Notes: generated from the sequence alone by a model not told the origin. A DNA stretch of 64,000 bases from Neisseriaceae bacterium (GCA_003963245.1 RXJX01000002.1:1-64000), one strand, 5' to 3'; positions 27,987-38,845 are shown, counted from the stretch's first letter. A program made the numbers and translations.

Positions 27987-28072
27987 ATCTGTCCACGTTC
28001 ATAATTTTATGTATATTTTTTAGATTATTACAGCATCTCAATACTTAGACTGAGAGTCGTCTTACCAAACTA

Positions 28073-28684
28073 CTATTGTTCAGCAACATCCACTCCTGCT
28101 GGAATCTTAAACTGAAAATCACTATCCGGAATTTTAACCCCAGTTTGCAGATTTGAAAACTTCAAATTAGTCTTATTTCCAAAATTATCAGTAAATTTCA
28201 TTGCTTTTAACTGATTTTGCGAATTAAATCCCATCATGACAATCTGAAAACCGTTGTTGTCATTTGCCGCCTTGGGTTGAATCTGAATCCAATTTAAATT
28301 ATCACCTTGACTTGGTAACTCATTAACTTTGTATAAGGAGCGAATATTATTTGCACCTGCTAAAACCGCAGCAGGTGACTTATCAATTGATTTACCTAAG
28401 GCTTTCACCGTGACCTGCTGTAATGGCTGGTCATAAATATATATTTTTTGTGCGTCACTAACAATCAGTTGTTGATCTTGAGTATATTCCCAACGAAATT
28501 TATTTGGTCGCGCTATTTCCATTGTACCAGTGGTCGTACGTGATTTTTTACCACTAATAACAGTCTGACTAAAATCAGCTTTCATCGTTTTAGCCTGACT
28601 TAAAAAACCATCTAAAACACTATTTGCATCAGCAAACACTGCCATGCTAGTAAAGCCCAATATCAAACATAATACTTTTTTCAT
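28073..28684 (-). CDS. lolA: Outer-membrane lipoprotein carrier LolA
   Basis: A 203-residue periplasmic chaperone that carries lipoproteins from LolCDE to the outer membrane. A signal peptide (MKKVLCLILGFTSMAVFA) is cleaved before DANSVL. The family segments MKADFSQTVISGKKS, GTMEIARPNKFRWEY and QQLIVSDAQKIYIYDQPLQQVTV line up in order. It overlaps the end of gpsA by four bases (ATGA). The lipoproteins encoded elsewhere in the window are its natural clients if they go to the outer membrane. Confidence 0.94.
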   Translation of the reverse strand: MKKVLCLILGFTSMAVFADANSVLDGFLSQAKTMKADFSQTVISGKKSRTTTGTMEIARPNKFRWEYTQDQQLIVSDAQKIYIYDQPLQQVTVKALGKSIDKSPAAVLAGANNIRSLYKVNELPSQGDNLNWIQIQPKAANDNNGFQIVMMGFNSQNQLKAMKFTDNFGNKTNLKFSNLQTGVKIPDSDFQFKIPAGVDVAEQ

Positions 28685-29691
28685 GCCTTATCACCTATAA
28701 ACTCACTCTTTGGTTGACGACTCAATAATTGACTAACTTCTTTTTGAATATTAGCTTGCTGATAAATAATCCGATAAACACATTCAACGATTGGCATATC
28801 AATCCCTAATGTTTGCGCTTTAAGAAAGATTTCACGAGCAGTAGAAACCCCTTCTGCTACATGCCCAAGACTGGTAACAATCTCATCTATTGACTTACCG
28901 AGCGCCAGTTCTTGACCAACTTTGCGGTTACGCGACAAATCACCAGTACAGGTTAAAATCAAATCACCAATACCAGTTAATCCATAAATCGTTTCGCGCC
29001 TGCCACCCAATGCCAATACCAAGGATGCTAACTCATTTAAGCTACGGGTAATTAGTGCAGCACGTGCATTATACCCTAAGGACAATCCATCAGCTATTCC
29101 AACCGCAATTGCTAATACGTTTTTAACAGCAGAGCCAACCTCGCTACCAACGACATCGTCATGTGCATAAATACGAAAGTTAGGAATATTTTGCAGTCTA
29201 TTCATCCATGATGTAGCAAACTCAAGAGATGGAGCAGCTAATGTAATTGCTGTCGGCAACCCAAGTGCAACCTCTTTAGCAAAAGATGGTCCAATTAATA
29301 AACCATAGCGATCAAATTTAATTAACTCTTGCGCAATTATTTGATGAGATAATAAGCCACTACTCGCCTCAAAGCCCTTACTTACTAGAAAAATATCTGG
29401 AATATGCTTTGACAACTGTTTTAGTTGCTGTAATATTTCTCGCACAGCATTTAAAGGTGTTGCGATTATTAATAAATCCGCTTCACAACATTCACTGAAA
29501 TCAACGAAAAAAGAGATGTTAGCAGGAAAAGTTATTTCTGCTGGAAGATAGGATGGGTTATTCCGATGCGACTGGAGATAATTAACTTGCTCCAGCTTAT
29601 GTGACCACAGCAAAACATTATCCGCTACATGGCTCATCGCAATAGCAAGAGCTGAGCCCCATGACCCAGCTCCTAAAACAGCAACCTGCAT
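28681..29691 (-). CDS. gpsA: Glycerol-3-phosphate dehydrogenase [NAD(P)+]
   Basis: A 336-residue cytosolic enzyme that reduces dihydroxyacetone phosphate to sn-glycerol 3-phosphate for phospholipid synthesis. The cofactor motif VAVLGAGSWGSALAIAMS is at the very N-terminus. LLIGPSFAKEVALGLPTAITLA and the catalytic-lysine region GSAVKNVLAIAVGIADGLSLG follow. TGIGDLILTCTGDLSRNRKVG closes the substrate site. It lies between secB and lolA, the secB-gpsA pairing being common in proteobacteria. Confidence 0.96.
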   Translation of the reverse strand: MQVAVLGAGSWGSALAIAMSHVADNVLLWSHKLEQVNYLQSHRNNPSYLPAEITFPANISFFVDFSECCEADLLIIATPLNAVREILQQLKQLSKHIPDIFLVSKGFEASSGLLSHQIIAQELIKFDRYGLLIGPSFAKEVALGLPTAITLAAPSLEFATSWMNRLQNIPNFRIYAHDDVVGSEVGSAVKNVLAIAVGIADGLSLGYNARAALITRSLNELASLVLALGGRRETIYGLTGIGDLILTCTGDLSRNRKVGQELALGKSIDEIVTSLGHVAEGVSTAREIFLKAQTLGIDMPIVECVYRIIYQQANIQKEVSQLLSRQPKSEFIGDKA

Positions 29692-29707
29692 TCAATTAAC
29701 AACTAAA

Positions 29708-30166
29708 TTAGTTAACTGACGCTGTACTTGGCGTACTTAATTGTGCTTGCTTTTGTTGGTACAAGTAAGCAAAATTAATCGGCGCCAAAATAACTGGTAG
29801 GAAACCTGCTTTATTTGTTAAGTCCGTAACTGTTTCGCGTAAATATGGAAATAACATATTTGGACACTCAATATTTTGAATCAAATCAATTTGATCTTCA
29901 GGAATATTACGCAATTGAAAAATACCAGCCTGATCAACTTCAATTAAAAACATTTGCTGCTCACCAATTTTAGCATTAACTACGCCATGTAATACAGTTT
30001 GGTAAACACCATCTTCAATTTTCTCTGTATTGAAACTGATGTTTAATTCGATATTAGGCTGCTCACGATTAAGAAAAATTTGTGGAGCATGTGGAACTTC
30101 CAAAGACACATCTTTTACATAAATTTTATCTAGGCTAAATACTGGTTGATTTGCTTGTTCGGTCAT
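29708..30166 (-). CDS. secB: Protein-export chaperone SecB
   Basis: SecB is a tetrameric cytosolic chaperone that keeps preproteins unfolded and hands them to SecA. About 152 residues are read from the ATG at 30166 (MTEQANQPVFSLDKIYVKDVSLEVPHAP). A TTG at 30184 would add six residues. LNISFNTEKIEDGVYQTVLHGVV, CPNMLFPYLRETVTDLTNKAGFLPVILAPINFAYLY and the short variable tail match the family. It sits after grxC and before gpsA. The beta-barrel and lipoprotein genes nearby are plausible clients. Confidence 0.96.
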   Translation of the reverse strand: MTEQANQPVFSLDKIYVKDVSLEVPHAPQIFLNREQPNIELNISFNTEKIEDGVYQTVLHGVVNAKIGEQQMFLIEVDQAGIFQLRNIPEDQIDLIQNIECPNMLFPYLRETVTDLTNKAGFLPVILAPINFAYLYQQKQAQLSTPSTASVN

Positions 30167-30257
30167 AATTACATTCACTTTCAAAAATTTAAATTAACAA
30201 AAATATTCAACACACAACTATTAATTGACTTATCAGATAAAAATCCAAGTCAATTTT

Positions 30258-30515
30258 CTAACTATTCAACAATTTATCCAAATCACCACTGCGATTTAAT
30301 TTAGCCAAATCATCAAAGCCACCGACGTGAGTATCACCGATGAAAATTTGTGGAACGGTCATACGCCCAGTAATCTCAATCATTTTATCACGCTCTTCGG
30401 GTAAAAGATCAATACGAATTTCTTCGATTTCAGATACACCTTTTTGCTTCAATAAATTCTTAGCCATAACACAATACGGACAGGTTTCTTTTGAGTAAAC
30501 AATTACACGCGTCAT
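30258..30515 (-). CDS. grxC: Glutaredoxin 3
   Basis: An 85-residue dithiol glutaredoxin. The active site CPYC lies at about residues 12-15 (KETCPYCVMAK). The cis-proline TVPQIFIGDTHVGGFDDL segment binds glutathione. It reduces disulfides with glutathione. The neighbouring secB is its usual partner in proteobacterial operons, and the two glyoxalases at 11713-12854 use the same thiol. Confidence 0.95.
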   Translation of the reverse strand: MTRVIVYSKETCPYCVMAKNLLKQKGVSEIEEIRIDLLPEERDKMIEITGRMTVPQIFIGDTHVGGFDDLAKLNRSGDLDKLLNS

Positions 30516-30538
30516 TTCACAGACTCCTATTCAATACA

Positions 30539-31189
30539 TCAGAAGTGCCAAGCACCAGCCAGTGTTAAGCTAGTATCTGACCAGCCACCGATAGTAGTAC
30601 CACCACTAGTAATGTTGACTGGCATGATTCCACCGTAGTTCATCATTTCAACATGCATATCCCAGTGGCGGGTAATCATATATTCGAGACCAATCCCACC
30701 GGCGACAGTAAAACCACTACCTGAAGGAAGACCTCCCGTAGCACAAGCAGCACTGGTACAATACTGACCAAATTGAGCACTTGCATATGCCATACCTAAT
30801 TTACCAAACACAGCAAAATTACTGTCTTCAATTGGTAAACGACCAACAGCCAACAAGTCAAACAGTTGGGCATTCAGGTTATAATTACTTGACCCACCTA
30901 GATTACCAATCCCTGCGCCTGTGATATTGGAAGAGTTAAACATATATTGATACCCTCCCTCAATCCCCCAGTGCGGACCAAACATGTATCCAGCAAATGC
31001 ACCAGCTTGCGCACCTGGCGCAGTACCCGAGACAACCAGCCCACTTGAACTAATTTGAGTATTCAACGTCGAATTATTGTAAACGAAGTTCTGGAAGGCC
31101 ACCCCGCCATCAATCCCGACATAAAAACCATCACCAAGTGCATAAGCACAACCAACACTGCATCCCATAAGGATCAAAAATTTACGCAT
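30539..31189 (-). CDS. Outer-membrane beta-barrel protein, OmpA/opacity-like fold
   Basis: A 216-residue protein with a signal peptide (MRKFLILMGCSVGCAYA, cleaved near LGDGFYVG). Repeated amphipathic strands rich in Gly and aromatic residues follow: YVGIDGGVAFQNFVY, AGAFAGYMFGPHWGIEGGYQYMF and LGMAYASAQFG. It ends in a strand finishing in Trp-His-Phe, as BAM substrates do. It resembles the eight-stranded opacity/OmpW-like class. Two cysteines (CTSAAC) in one loop could form a disulfide. The ligand or function is unknown. It is probably the first gene of the run through grxC and secB. Confidence 0.8.
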   Translation of the reverse strand: MRKFLILMGCSVGCAYALGDGFYVGIDGGVAFQNFVYNNSTLNTQISSSGLVVSGTAPGAQAGAFAGYMFGPHWGIEGGYQYMFNSSNITGAGIGNLGGSSNYNLNAQLFDLLAVGRLPIEDSNFAVFGKLGMAYASAQFGQYCTSAACATGGLPSGSGFTVAGGIGLEYMITRHWDMHVEMMNYGGIMPVNITSGGTTIGGWSDTSLTLAGAWHF

Positions 31190-31282
31190 CTAACCAGTCC
31201 ATTTAGAAGAGATTGCCTAATTTTATAAAAATTACAAGGTTTCTTACAACTTTGTCTAGCTGAGTCTTGAACTCAAACTAAA

Positions 31283-31311
31283 TTTTTAAATAAAATCGAA
31301 TAGGATATAAT
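31283..31311 (+). promoter_or_regulatory. Probable promoter of the yicC gene
   Basis: A perfect TATAAT lies at 31306-31311, with a poor -35 (TTTTTA at 31283-31288) 17 bases upstream. Transcription would start about 35 bases before the ATG at 31352. The divergent outer-membrane protein gene starts at 31189. Confidence 0.45.
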
Positions 31312-31351
31312 AATGTGCGTTATTTTAACATAAATTATTGAAAGCAAAATT

Positions 31352-32224
31352 ATGATTTACAGCATGACTGGCTATGCAGCAAACCAGATTCAAATTAATT
31401 CAGCAACCATTCAATTAGAAATTAAATCAGTTAATCACCGGTTTTTAGATATTACGATTAAATCAGCAGAAGAATTTAAGTCATTGGAAAATCAATTACG
31501 AACTTTAATGGCACAATACATCAACCGAGGCAAAATTGACATTAAACTATTTTTGAAGGATAATCAAAGTCAAAACAATACGCTAGAGTTAAATCATGAG
31601 CTATTACAAAAATACTTAAACCTAATGACGCAAATTGAAAAATATGGAATAAGTCAAGCACCATTAACCATCCCACAAATACTTAGCATACCAGGAATTT
31701 TGTCTCAAACACAATTTACAACAGATGAAATACAAGAACCATTGCTTACAGAATTCTCTGTTCTTTTGAGTAAATTTGTTCAAACTCAGTCAATCGAAGG
31801 TGAAAAATTGCAACAGTTACTTAGTTCAAGATTAACTCAGATTGCTGAAGTAGTAACACAAATCAAACCATTGCTTGGTAAAGTAACAGCGGAATACCAA
31901 ACAAAACTCAAGCAGCGGTTAGCAGAATTTATGCGTGAAAGTGAAATTAATGACGCCAGACTACAGCAAGAACTTGCTTTTTTCTGTCAAAAAATGGATG
32001 TCAGTGAAGAACTTGACCGCTTGCAAGCACACGTGAACGAATTTAATGCACTATTAAACAAAGGTGGGCAAATAGGTAAACGCTTAGACTTTATTTGCCA
32101 AGAGATGCACCGTGAAGCCAATACCTTTGGTTCCAAGTCAGTAGCTATTGAAACCACACAAAAGGCAGTTGACCTCAAGGTTCTCATCGAACAAATAAGG
32201 GAACAAGTTCAAAATATCATGTAA
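31352..32224 (+). CDS. yicC: YicC family endoribonuclease
   Basis: A 290-residue protein with the YicC N-terminal domain ([12 protein letters not shown], then [20 protein letters not shown]) and the DUF1732 C-terminus ([22 protein letters not shown], ending in [15 protein letters not shown]). Homologues cut RNA, and YicC in E. coli contributes to turnover of small RNA. The middle is helical and probably mediates multimer formation. It stands alone on the plus strand. Its last codons overlap the convergent engB gene by eight bases. Confidence 0.92.
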   Translation: MIYSMTGYAANQIQINSATIQLEIKSVNHRFLDITIKSAEEFKSLENQLRTLMAQYINRGKIDIKLFLKDNQSQNNTLELNHELLQKYLNLMTQIEKYGISQAPLTIPQILSIPGILSQTQFTTDEIQEPLLTEFSVLLSKFVQTQSIEGEKLQQLLSSRLTQIAEVVTQIKPLLGKVTAEYQTKLKQRLAEFMRESEINDARLQQELAFFCQKMDVSEELDRLQAHVNEFNALLNKGGQIGKRLDFICQEMHREANTFGSKSVAIETTQKAVDLKVLIEQIREQVQNIM

Positions 32225-32810
32225 GCCATTCGTTTAGCTTATTTTCCAATTCAGGAACACCTGTCTTTTTCAAAGAGGAGAAAAGTTGAACACTTAAATT
32301 AACAAAGCCATATTCAGCAATCGCTTTTTGTACTGAGCGCAATGTATTGGTGCGCTCTTGATTGCTTAATTTATCTGCTTTAGAAAGTACAACATGCAAT
32401 GGTTTACCACTATGCGAGAAAAACTCAATCATTTGTAAATCGAGGTCTTTTAGCGGGTGGCGCGCATCCATGATCAAGACTAAGCCAACAATTTCCGCAC
32501 GAAATTGTAAATAATCGCCTAAAAGATGCACCCAATGATCTCGAATTTTCTCTGGCACCTTAGCATAGCCATAGCCCGGTAAATCAACCAAATATATCCC
32601 ATTAGTAACTTCAAAATAGTTAATATGTTGTGTTCTTCCTGGGGTTTTTGATGTGTATGCCAAGCGATTCTGGTTAGTAAGCGTATTGAGTAAACTAGAC
32701 TTACCAGCGTTAGAACGCCCAACAATTGCAACCTCATGGTTTACTTGCGGCAAACTCTTTAAATCGTTTACCGTCGTATAAAACTTTGCTTGTTTATAAT
32801 TATATGTCAT
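32217..32810 (-). CDS. engB: Ribosome biogenesis GTPase EngB (YihA/YsxC)
   Basis: A 197-residue small GTPase needed for assembly of the large ribosomal subunit. The G1 motif is [12 protein letters not shown] near residue 32. G2 is [12 protein letters not shown]3 is [10 protein letters not shown]4 is LSKADKL near 142 and G5 lies in the SSLKKTG segment. All five boxes are intact. It ends a leftward run that starts at asnS and includes both lipoprotein genes, the nearer one stopping two bases before it. Confidence 0.96.
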   Translation of the reverse strand: MTYNYKQAKFYTTVNDLKSLPQVNHEVAIVGRSNAGKSSLLNTLTNQNRLAYTSKTPGRTQHINYFEVTNGIYLVDLPGYGYAKVPEKIRDHWVHLLGDYLQFRAEIVGLVLIMDARHPLKDLDLQMIEFFSHSGKPLHVVLSKADKLSNQERTNTLRSVQKAIAEYGFVNLSVQLFSSLKKTGVPELENKLNEWLT

Positions 32811-32811
32811 A

Positions 32812-34254
32812 TTACCACGAGCTTAATGATGTTACAATACTTAGACCAGTGACATTTGGACTAAGTGCAGCTTGACCAACTTGTGTACACGCACCACCCC
32901 CTGCCAAATTGCTACAACCATAGATCATACCACCAGAAGTAGTCACATACAATGTCTGCCCAGCATTATCATAAACCATTGCAGCAACTGAAGTTCCACT
33001 AGGTAATGTCCAATTTGTCTTTGCAGTTGCAGAATTACCACCATTGGCAGTCATTACATAAAAATTACTATTAGCATCAACAATGTATAGATTCAGAGAA
33101 TTATCCGCGACAATTTTATTGATCGAAGTAGCGATTGGCGTTGTTGCAGAGACATAAACAGGTAGCCACGAATTAGTTGCCATACCGACCGTGCCAGACT
33201 CTACCCATAAGCCATTATTTGCACCAGCCACAACGCCGGTTAGTGCTGTTTGCCCACCATTTGCTGTTCCTAAATTACTATACGCTAAAACATTAAGTGA
33301 ACTTGCTCCTGGTACAGGAATACCCTCAGCAACGCAGCTTGTAGTACTACTACCCGTAGGATTCAAACAGACAAAAACCGAAGGAACATTGCTTTGACCA
33401 ACAAATATGCGACTACCATTGATTGCACTTACATTCGTTGCCGCATTAGTCAAACCACTGGCATAAGTTTGCCAACTAAATGACTCTTTTTGTATTCCAG
33501 CACTATAAACAGAGGTTGATAATGATCCGGTTGGTATTGCATAAAGAGTCTGACCATTTATAAGCAAATTACTTGCACCCTTGATCGATGTTGATTGGTT
33601 AGTTGCATTAAGTACATAGTTACCATTCCCAGACAGATAGATACCATTATTTCCAGCTAAATACAAAAATCCATAATAATTATCATTAGTATAAGCATTA
33701 ACCACATTTTCAGATTCACCATGATAATTAGCGGATGATGAAAAACCATTGTTGACATTGTAAGACTCAACCCAACCTGTGCTCGTAGAAATCAGCAAGG
33801 ATGGAAGTTCAAATACTGTCAGCGAAGCACTTGCGCTAGAGGATCCTCCACCAAATAAAGTATCATTAATTGAGTAATTAGCGGTTAAACCAATTGCAGG
33901 CTTTTGCCCAATTGCAGCAGACTCACCCTGTAACCACAAGTAAAAGGTACAACTCCCGCCTGGAGAAATTGAACTACCCAAACAATTATTAGGATCAAGA
34001 TTAGACCCTTGCGATGTAGGATAACCAACATTCGAAGGGCCCGATACGTTAAGAGTCAAATTATTAATTGGGAAGTTAGTATTGGTGATCCAATTCTGAC
34101 CACCACTATTATTTTGTATCGTTACCCCCATGCAATACGGTGCATTAATAGTGCCATCTGCGCAATTACCAGTTTGAGTACTAAAGGTAATATTATTTTG
34201 AACCCCACAAGCAACAATTACCAGAGGCGCAAGAAGTAAGCATTTGTTCTTCAT
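32812..34254 (-). CDS. Lipoprotein with four-cysteine N-terminal domain and propeller-like C-terminus
   Basis: A 480-residue predicted lipoprotein. A short signal peptide ends in VIVAC with the lipidated Cys at 16. A domain at about 28-135 has Cys 31, 41, 91 and 102, with the shared motif GGSCTFYL and GES. From about 150 to the end, repeating Ser/Asn/Gly-rich units of about 40-50 residues contain strand patterns such as [31 protein letters not shown] and [12 protein letters not shown]. These suggest a beta-propeller. The upstream gene is a diverged homologue. I do not recognise a named family. Confidence 0.65.
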   Translation of the reverse strand: MKNKCLLLAPLVIVACGVQNNITFSTQTGNCADGTINAPYCMGVTIQNNSGGQNWITNTNFPINNLTLNVSGPSNVGYPTSQGSNLDPNNCLGSSISPGGSCTFYLWLQGESAAIGQKPAIGLTANYSINDTLFGGGSSSASASLTVFELPSLLISTSTGWVESYNVNNGFSSSANYHGESENVVNAYTNDNYYGFLYLAGNNGIYLSGNGNYVLNATNQSTSIKGASNLLINGQTLYAIPTGSLSTSVYSAGIQKESFSWQTYASGLTNAATNVSAINGSRIFVGQSNVPSVFVCLNPTGSSTTSCVAEGIPVPGASSLNVLAYSNLGTANGGQTALTGVVAGANNGLWVESGTVGMATNSWLPVYVSATTPIATSINKIVADNSLNLYIVDANSNFYVMTANGGNSATAKTNWTLPSGTSVAAMVYDNAGQTLYVTTSGGMIYGCSNLAGGGACTQVGQAALSPNVTGLSIVTSLSSW

Positions 34255-34267
34255 ATTTTACCCTATA

Positions 34268-35869
34268 TCAATATGAGGTTAATTGAGAAGCTGTTTGCAA
34301 GGTTAACACGGCTCCGCCGCCAATCCCACTAATCGCAACCCACGGCGTAGCAGGTATAACCCCCAAATAATTTGATGCAGTATATGCCAAATAAGCTTGC
34401 CCACTAAAATCACTACTAGATAGCGCAACTCCTGAGACAAAAACACCTTGTGCAGCATCAGTTACAACTTGGCTAACTCCACCAGTAACAATAGCATTTG
34501 AAGAACTTAGTAATGGTGCAAATGCCGCGCCATTTGTCTCGGAATAAATAGAACTATTGGTGCTCTCAGTTTGAGTAATTCCTGCATACCACGTAGTTAA
34601 TCCGGTTGAACCATTAATGAATTGCGCTATTGACTGAATATCATTTCCTATTAAACCAGATGCTATTGGAGTCCACCCACCACCACTGTACTGGTAAGCA
34701 TTCTGACTAGTTGCAATTGTTAATGTATTGGTCGCTACCATCTGATTGATAGATTCCCCATTTGGAGCTGGTGCATATGGAGTACTACCGCAAGAATTGG
34801 CTGATATTGAAGCTAAATTACAAGCGTAAACATTACTTCCAGCAGAAACTAGCAAGCTACTACCTGAAAACACTTGCATTGAAGTTGGTGGATTATCTAT
34901 AGTTACAGGAATAGTCCCCATTGAATTAACTGCTAAGTTAGGCGTTACCTGAGAAACTTGACCTGCATTGTTTACTACATATAAATTAGCACTGCTGTCA
35001 GTAGCTAGAGCAGCGACTGGCGACTGACCAGCAGATGGTAAACCACTAATCGCGGTCCAAGAACTGCTTGTGACACCATTATACTTATAGACATTTCCTA
35101 AAATATCACCACTGTACACTATTCCAAATGGATCTCGTGTCAAAGCTGTAACCCCGTATTGCTCAGGGGAGTTCGCTGAAATAACTGAGTTTGCTGTAGG
35201 CGAGGTAGTACCAGCATTAGTAATCGCTATATTTGAGCTAAATATTCCGCCAAGGTATAAATTGGCACGCTGATTGATATTTGTCGCTACCGAATAATTA
35301 GTATTACCATTCGTATAATTTAACGTTAATGATATAGGGTAAACACCAATTGGCATTGATTCGCCACTTAGTTGTAAATAAAAAGTACATGAACCGCCAT
35401 TAGCATTAATAGTTTGCACTTGTGCACCTTGGGTAGTAACGCAATTTCTAGGATCAAATAAACTCAAATTAAATAATTGCTGCTGAGTGTAAGCAAAGCT
35501 GGATTGTGGTATACCCGCCGCATTAAAATCAACCATGCTTGTAGCGCTAGTTACTCCAGCATTATTTGCTAGGCTTGGAAATGAAACAAATAGACCACTT
35601 TGATAAATTTGGATATTATTTGCGTTCTGACCACTATTGTTATTAGTGATAGTTACTGCAGCACAATAAGGAGATGTCCCAGGCAATGAACCATTTATTG
35701 GGAATGCAGCAGAATAGGTGGTTGCCTGACTTTCATAACCAGGATAAGCACCAGTAACACACTGCCCCTGTGTTACAGTTAGACTAACATTGTTGGGAGT
35801 CTGCGCACAACCAATAAGTAAACTACTAAATAACCCTAATGGGGCCATTAATTTGATAATTTTTATCAT
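34268..35869 (-). CDS. Paralogous lipoprotein with the same four-cysteine domain
   Basis: A 533-residue predicted lipoprotein with lipobox LIGC (Cys 21). Its N-terminal domain carries Cys 37, 69, 143 and 161, and it shares [22 protein letters not shown] and GES with the downstream lipoprotein. The C-terminal part has propeller-like repeats (VTALTRDPFGIVYSGDIL, VAALATDSSANLYVVNNA, SMQVFSGSSLLVSAGSNVYACN). A good ribosome binding site (AGGAC) precedes the ATG. It follows asnS by 24 bases and precedes its paralogue by 13. Function is unknown. The arrangement suggests a surface or periplasmic pair produced by tandem duplication. Confidence 0.65.
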   Translation of the reverse strand: MIKIIKLMAPLGLFSSLLIGCAQTPNNVSLTVTQGQCVTGAYPGYESQATTYSAAFPINGSLPGTSPYCAAVTITNNNSGQNANNIQIYQSGLFVSFPSLANNAGVTSATSMVDFNAAGIPQSSFAYTQQQLFNLSLFDPRNCVTTQGAQVQTINANGGSCTFYLQLSGESMPIGVYPISLTLNYTNGNTNYSVATNINQRANLYLGGIFSSNIAITNAGTTSPTANSVISANSPEQYGVTALTRDPFGIVYSGDILGNVYKYNGVTSSSWTAISGLPSAGQSPVAALATDSSANLYVVNNAGQVSQVTPNLAVNSMGTIPVTIDNPPTSMQVFSGSSLLVSAGSNVYACNLASISANSCGSTPYAPAPNGESINQMVATNTLTIATSQNAYQYSGGGWTPIASGLIGNDIQSIAQFINGSTGLTTWYAGITQTESTNSSIYSETNGAAFAPLLSSSNAIVTGGVSQVVTDAAQGVFVSGVALSSSDFSGQAYLAYTASNYLGVIPATPWVAISGIGGGAVLTLQTASQLTSY

Positions 35870-35893
35870 TAAAAAAAGTCCTGCTATAAATAA

Positions 35894-37294
35894 TTAAAAT
35901 GCTGCATTCTTGGGTGTACGTGGGAATGGAATAATATCCCGTACATTTTGTACACCTGTGATATAACTTACAGCTCGCTCTAAACCTAGCCCAAAACCAG
36001 CATGCGGTGCACTACCAAAACGACGCAAGTCCAAATACCAAGCCAATGCCTCAGGCTCAATTCCCATTTCTTTCATCCGCGCAACTAACACATCATAACG
36101 CTCTTCACGCTGCGAGCCACCAATAATTTCGCCAACACCTGGTGCTAAGATATCCATCGCTGCAACAGTTTTACCATCATCATTTTGTCGCATATAGAAT
36201 GCTTTAATATCTTTAGGATAATTAGTTACAATTGTTGGTTTTCCAACAAGCTCTTCACACAAATAGCGCTCATGTTCTGATGCCATGTCAACCCCCCAAT
36301 ATAAAGGGTTTTCAAATTGTTTACCTGAGTTTTCAAGGCGCTTAATAGCATCTGTGTAAGTGATCATTTCAAAATCATCATTAACCATTTGCTCTAAACG
36401 AGTTACTACACTTTGGTCAATAAATTGTGCAAAGAATCCCATATCATCACTATTTTTATTTAATACTGTCTTAAATACATGCTTTAACATACCTTGAGCT
36501 AATGCAGCATCATCCATTAAATCGGCAAAAGCTATTTCTGGTTCAACCATCCAGAACTCCGCCAAATGACGAGTGGTATTAGAATTTTCAGCGCGGAAAG
36601 TTGGTCCAAAAGTATAAACTTTCGATAAGCCCATACAATAGGTTTCAACATTTAACTGACCAGATACAGTCAGGTATGATTCGCGACCAAAGAAATCTTG
36701 CTTAAAATCAACTTTGCCTTTGTCATCACGTGGTGGATTAGCCAAATCTAACGTCGTAACTTTAAATAGTTCACCTGCACCCTCACAATCCGAAGCAGTA
36801 ATCAGAGGTGTATGCACCCAGTAAAAGCCATTACTCTGTAAATAATCGTGAATAGCCATTGATACAGTATTCCTAATCCGCATAACAGAGGAGATCAGAT
36901 TAGTTCTAACTCTAAGATGAGCATGCTCGCGCAAATACTCAACTGTATGACGTTTGGGAGATACCGGATAAGTATCTGGATTTTCAACAAAACCAGTTAC
37001 TTCAACTTTACTTGCCTGAATCTCAAATTTCTGCCCACCACCTTGAGAAGCAACGAGAGTACCAGAAGCAATAATTGCACAGTCTTTAGTTAAATTCAAA
37101 ATTTCTGATTCATAATTAGCTAGTTTTGACTCAATTACCAACTGTACTGTTTCAAAACAAGAACCATCTGATAAAGTAACAAATGATAACCCAGCCTTTG
37201 AGTCACGGCGAGATCTCACCCATCCACGAACACAAACTTCACTGCCAACTTGAACCTCTTCACTCATCAATTGTTTAACTGAATAAACTGTCAT
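35894..37294 (-). CDS. asnS: Asparaginyl-tRNA synthetase
   Basis: A 466-residue class IIb synthetase that charges tRNA-Asn. The N-terminal OB-fold anticodon domain ([27 protein letters not shown]) is followed by the catalytic core. Class II motif 2 is [26 protein letters not shown] and motif 3 is [15 protein letters not shown] near the C-terminus. It ends with [17 protein letters not shown], typical of AsnRS. The two lipoprotein genes and engB follow in the same direction. Confidence 0.96.
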   Translation of the reverse strand: MTVYSVKQLMSEEVQVGSEVCVRGWVRSRRDSKAGLSFVTLSDGSCFETVQLVIESKLANYESEILNLTKDCAIIASGTLVASQGGGQKFEIQASKVEVTGFVENPDTYPVSPKRHTVEYLREHAHLRVRTNLISSVMRIRNTVSMAIHDYLQSNGFYWVHTPLITASDCEGAGELFKVTTLDLANPPRDDKGKVDFKQDFFGRESYLTVSGQLNVETYCMGLSKVYTFGPTFRAENSNTTRHLAEFWMVEPEIAFADLMDDAALAQGMLKHVFKTVLNKNSDDMGFFAQFIDQSVVTRLEQMVNDDFEMITYTDAIKRLENSGKQFENPLYWGVDMASEHERYLCEELVGKPTIVTNYPKDIKAFYMRQNDDGKTVAAMDILAPGVGEIIGGSQREERYDVLVARMKEMGIEPEALAWYLDLRRFGSAPHAGFGLGLERAVSYITGVQNVRDIIPFPRTPKNAAF

Positions 37295-37581
37295 TTTTGC
37301 CTCTTAATTAACTTATTTTAAAATTCGTGAATCTTTAATACACATGCTACATTCAACATAAAACCTGCCAACCGCTTCTATAAATAACATAGTCTTCGAT
37401 TAATCTCTGTCATAATAACAAATCAATAATTACAACACAACAAACTGTTTTAATTTATTTTATAGCACATGCGCTAACATAAATTATTTGCTTAGCATAT
37501 AATAATCCGTTTATTATACCTCAGAACATAGTTATATGGGCATGATAATTTAAACTACAGCAGACTACCTCCTGAGGTTTA

Positions 37582-37621
37582 AAAGAAAAATGCCCCGCAT
37601 CCGTAATTATTGCAGGGCATT
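37582..37621 (-). terminator. Intrinsic terminator after pgk
   Basis: Read leftward, AATGCCCTGCA and TGCGGGGCATT pair over eleven bases with one wobble and an eleven-base loop, followed by TTTTCTTTT. It lies about 45 bases after the pgk stop. The remainder of the 37295-37581 gap upstream of asnS is AT-rich, without a gene; no clear promoter stands out. Confidence 0.82.
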
Positions 37622-37663
37622 AATTTAAGCCTACTCACCATTCACTCAGAGGCGAGCGATTAC

Positions 37664-38845
37664 TTAATTAGCATAACGCTTAGTTAACAAGGTTACCGCT
37701 GGTAACTCTTTACCCTCGAGGAATTCCAATAATGCACCGCCAGCAGTAGATACATAACTGATTTTATCAAAAATATCAAATTTATTAATCGCAGCAATAG
37801 TATCACCACCACCTGCCAAACTAAACCCTGTTGATTCAGCAATTGCTTGAGCAACAACTTTAGTTCCATTCGCAAATTGGTCAAATTCAAAAACCCCTAC
37901 CGGACCATTCCAGATTATTGTTCCAGCATTTTTTAGAATATCAGCTAATTCCGCGGCAAATTTTGAACCGATATCTAAAATCATTTCATTCTCAGAAACA
38001 TTAGCTATAGTTTTTTCTATTGCTTTAGCATCAGCACTAAATGCTGTAGCAACAACTACATCTTGTGGTAATGGAACTTTAGCACCACGCGCTTCCATTT
38101 TGTCCATTACTTTTTTAGCTTCAGTAACTAAATCTGCTTCAGCTAAAGAGGCTCCAATTTTAGCGCCCTTTGCTAACATAAAAGTATTTAAGATGCCTCC
38201 GCCAACAATCAAAACATCTACTTTATCCGCAAGATTGTCCAAAATTGTTAATTTGGTCGAAACTTTAGAACCTGCGACTACTGCAACTACAGGCTTAGCA
38301 GGCGTTGCAACTGCTTTTGCCAATGAGTCTAATTCCTTAGACATTAACAATCCGGCACAAACTTGCTTAGCATTATTACCTATTGCATTAGTTGAAGCTT
38401 CTGCACGGTGTGCAGTTGCAAATGCATCATAACAAAAAATATCACACAAGGCAGCGTATTGCTTGCCTAACTCATCAACATTTTTCTTTTCACCTTTATT
38501 ACAGCGCACATTTTCAAGCATCACAACCTTGCCAACTGGAAAATTAACTCCATTACTTTGCCAATCAGAAATTACAGGTACGTCAACTCCCAGCAATTTA
38601 GCTAAATCATCCGCGACAGGTTTCACCATGTCAGCTTGAGTAATTTCACCTTCTGTTGGACGCCCCAAATGGGTAGCAACAATCACATTTGCTCCATTGT
38701 CTAATGCATACTTAATAGTTGTTAACCCTGCCCGAATCCGTGTATCATCACTAACCTTACCATCTTTAAGTGGCACGTTCATATCTGTTCGAATAAACAC
38801 AGTTTTTCCATTTAGTTGTAAATCAGTTATTTTTTTGAATTCCAT
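37664..38845 (-). CDS. pgk: Phosphoglycerate kinase
   Basis: A 393-residue glycolytic enzyme that makes ATP from 1,3-bisphosphoglycerate. [22 protein letters not shown] and THLGRP form the substrate-binding half. [17 protein letters not shown] carries the catalytic and nucleotide-binding lysines. [15 protein letters not shown] and GGGDTIAAI form the nucleotide site, and [13 protein letters not shown] is the C-terminal signature. It stands alone on the minus strand with its own terminator. Confidence 0.97.
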   Translation of the reverse strand: MEFKKITDLQLNGKTVFIRTDMNVPLKDGKVSDDTRIRAGLTTIKYALDNGANVIVATHLGRPTEGEITQADMVKPVADDLAKLLGVDVPVISDWQSNGVNFPVGKVVMLENVRCNKGEKKNVDELGKQYAALCDIFCYDAFATAHRAEASTNAIGNNAKQVCAGLLMSKELDSLAKAVATPAKPVVAVVAGSKVSTKLTILDNLADKVDVLIVGGGILNTFMLAKGAKIGASLAEADLVTEAKKVMDKMEARGAKVPLPQDVVVATAFSADAKAIEKTIANVSENEMILDIGSKFAAELADILKNAGTIIWNGPVGVFEFDQFANGTKVVAQAIAESTGFSLAGGGDTIAAINKFDIFDKISYVSTAGGALLEFLEGKELPAVTLLTKRYAN

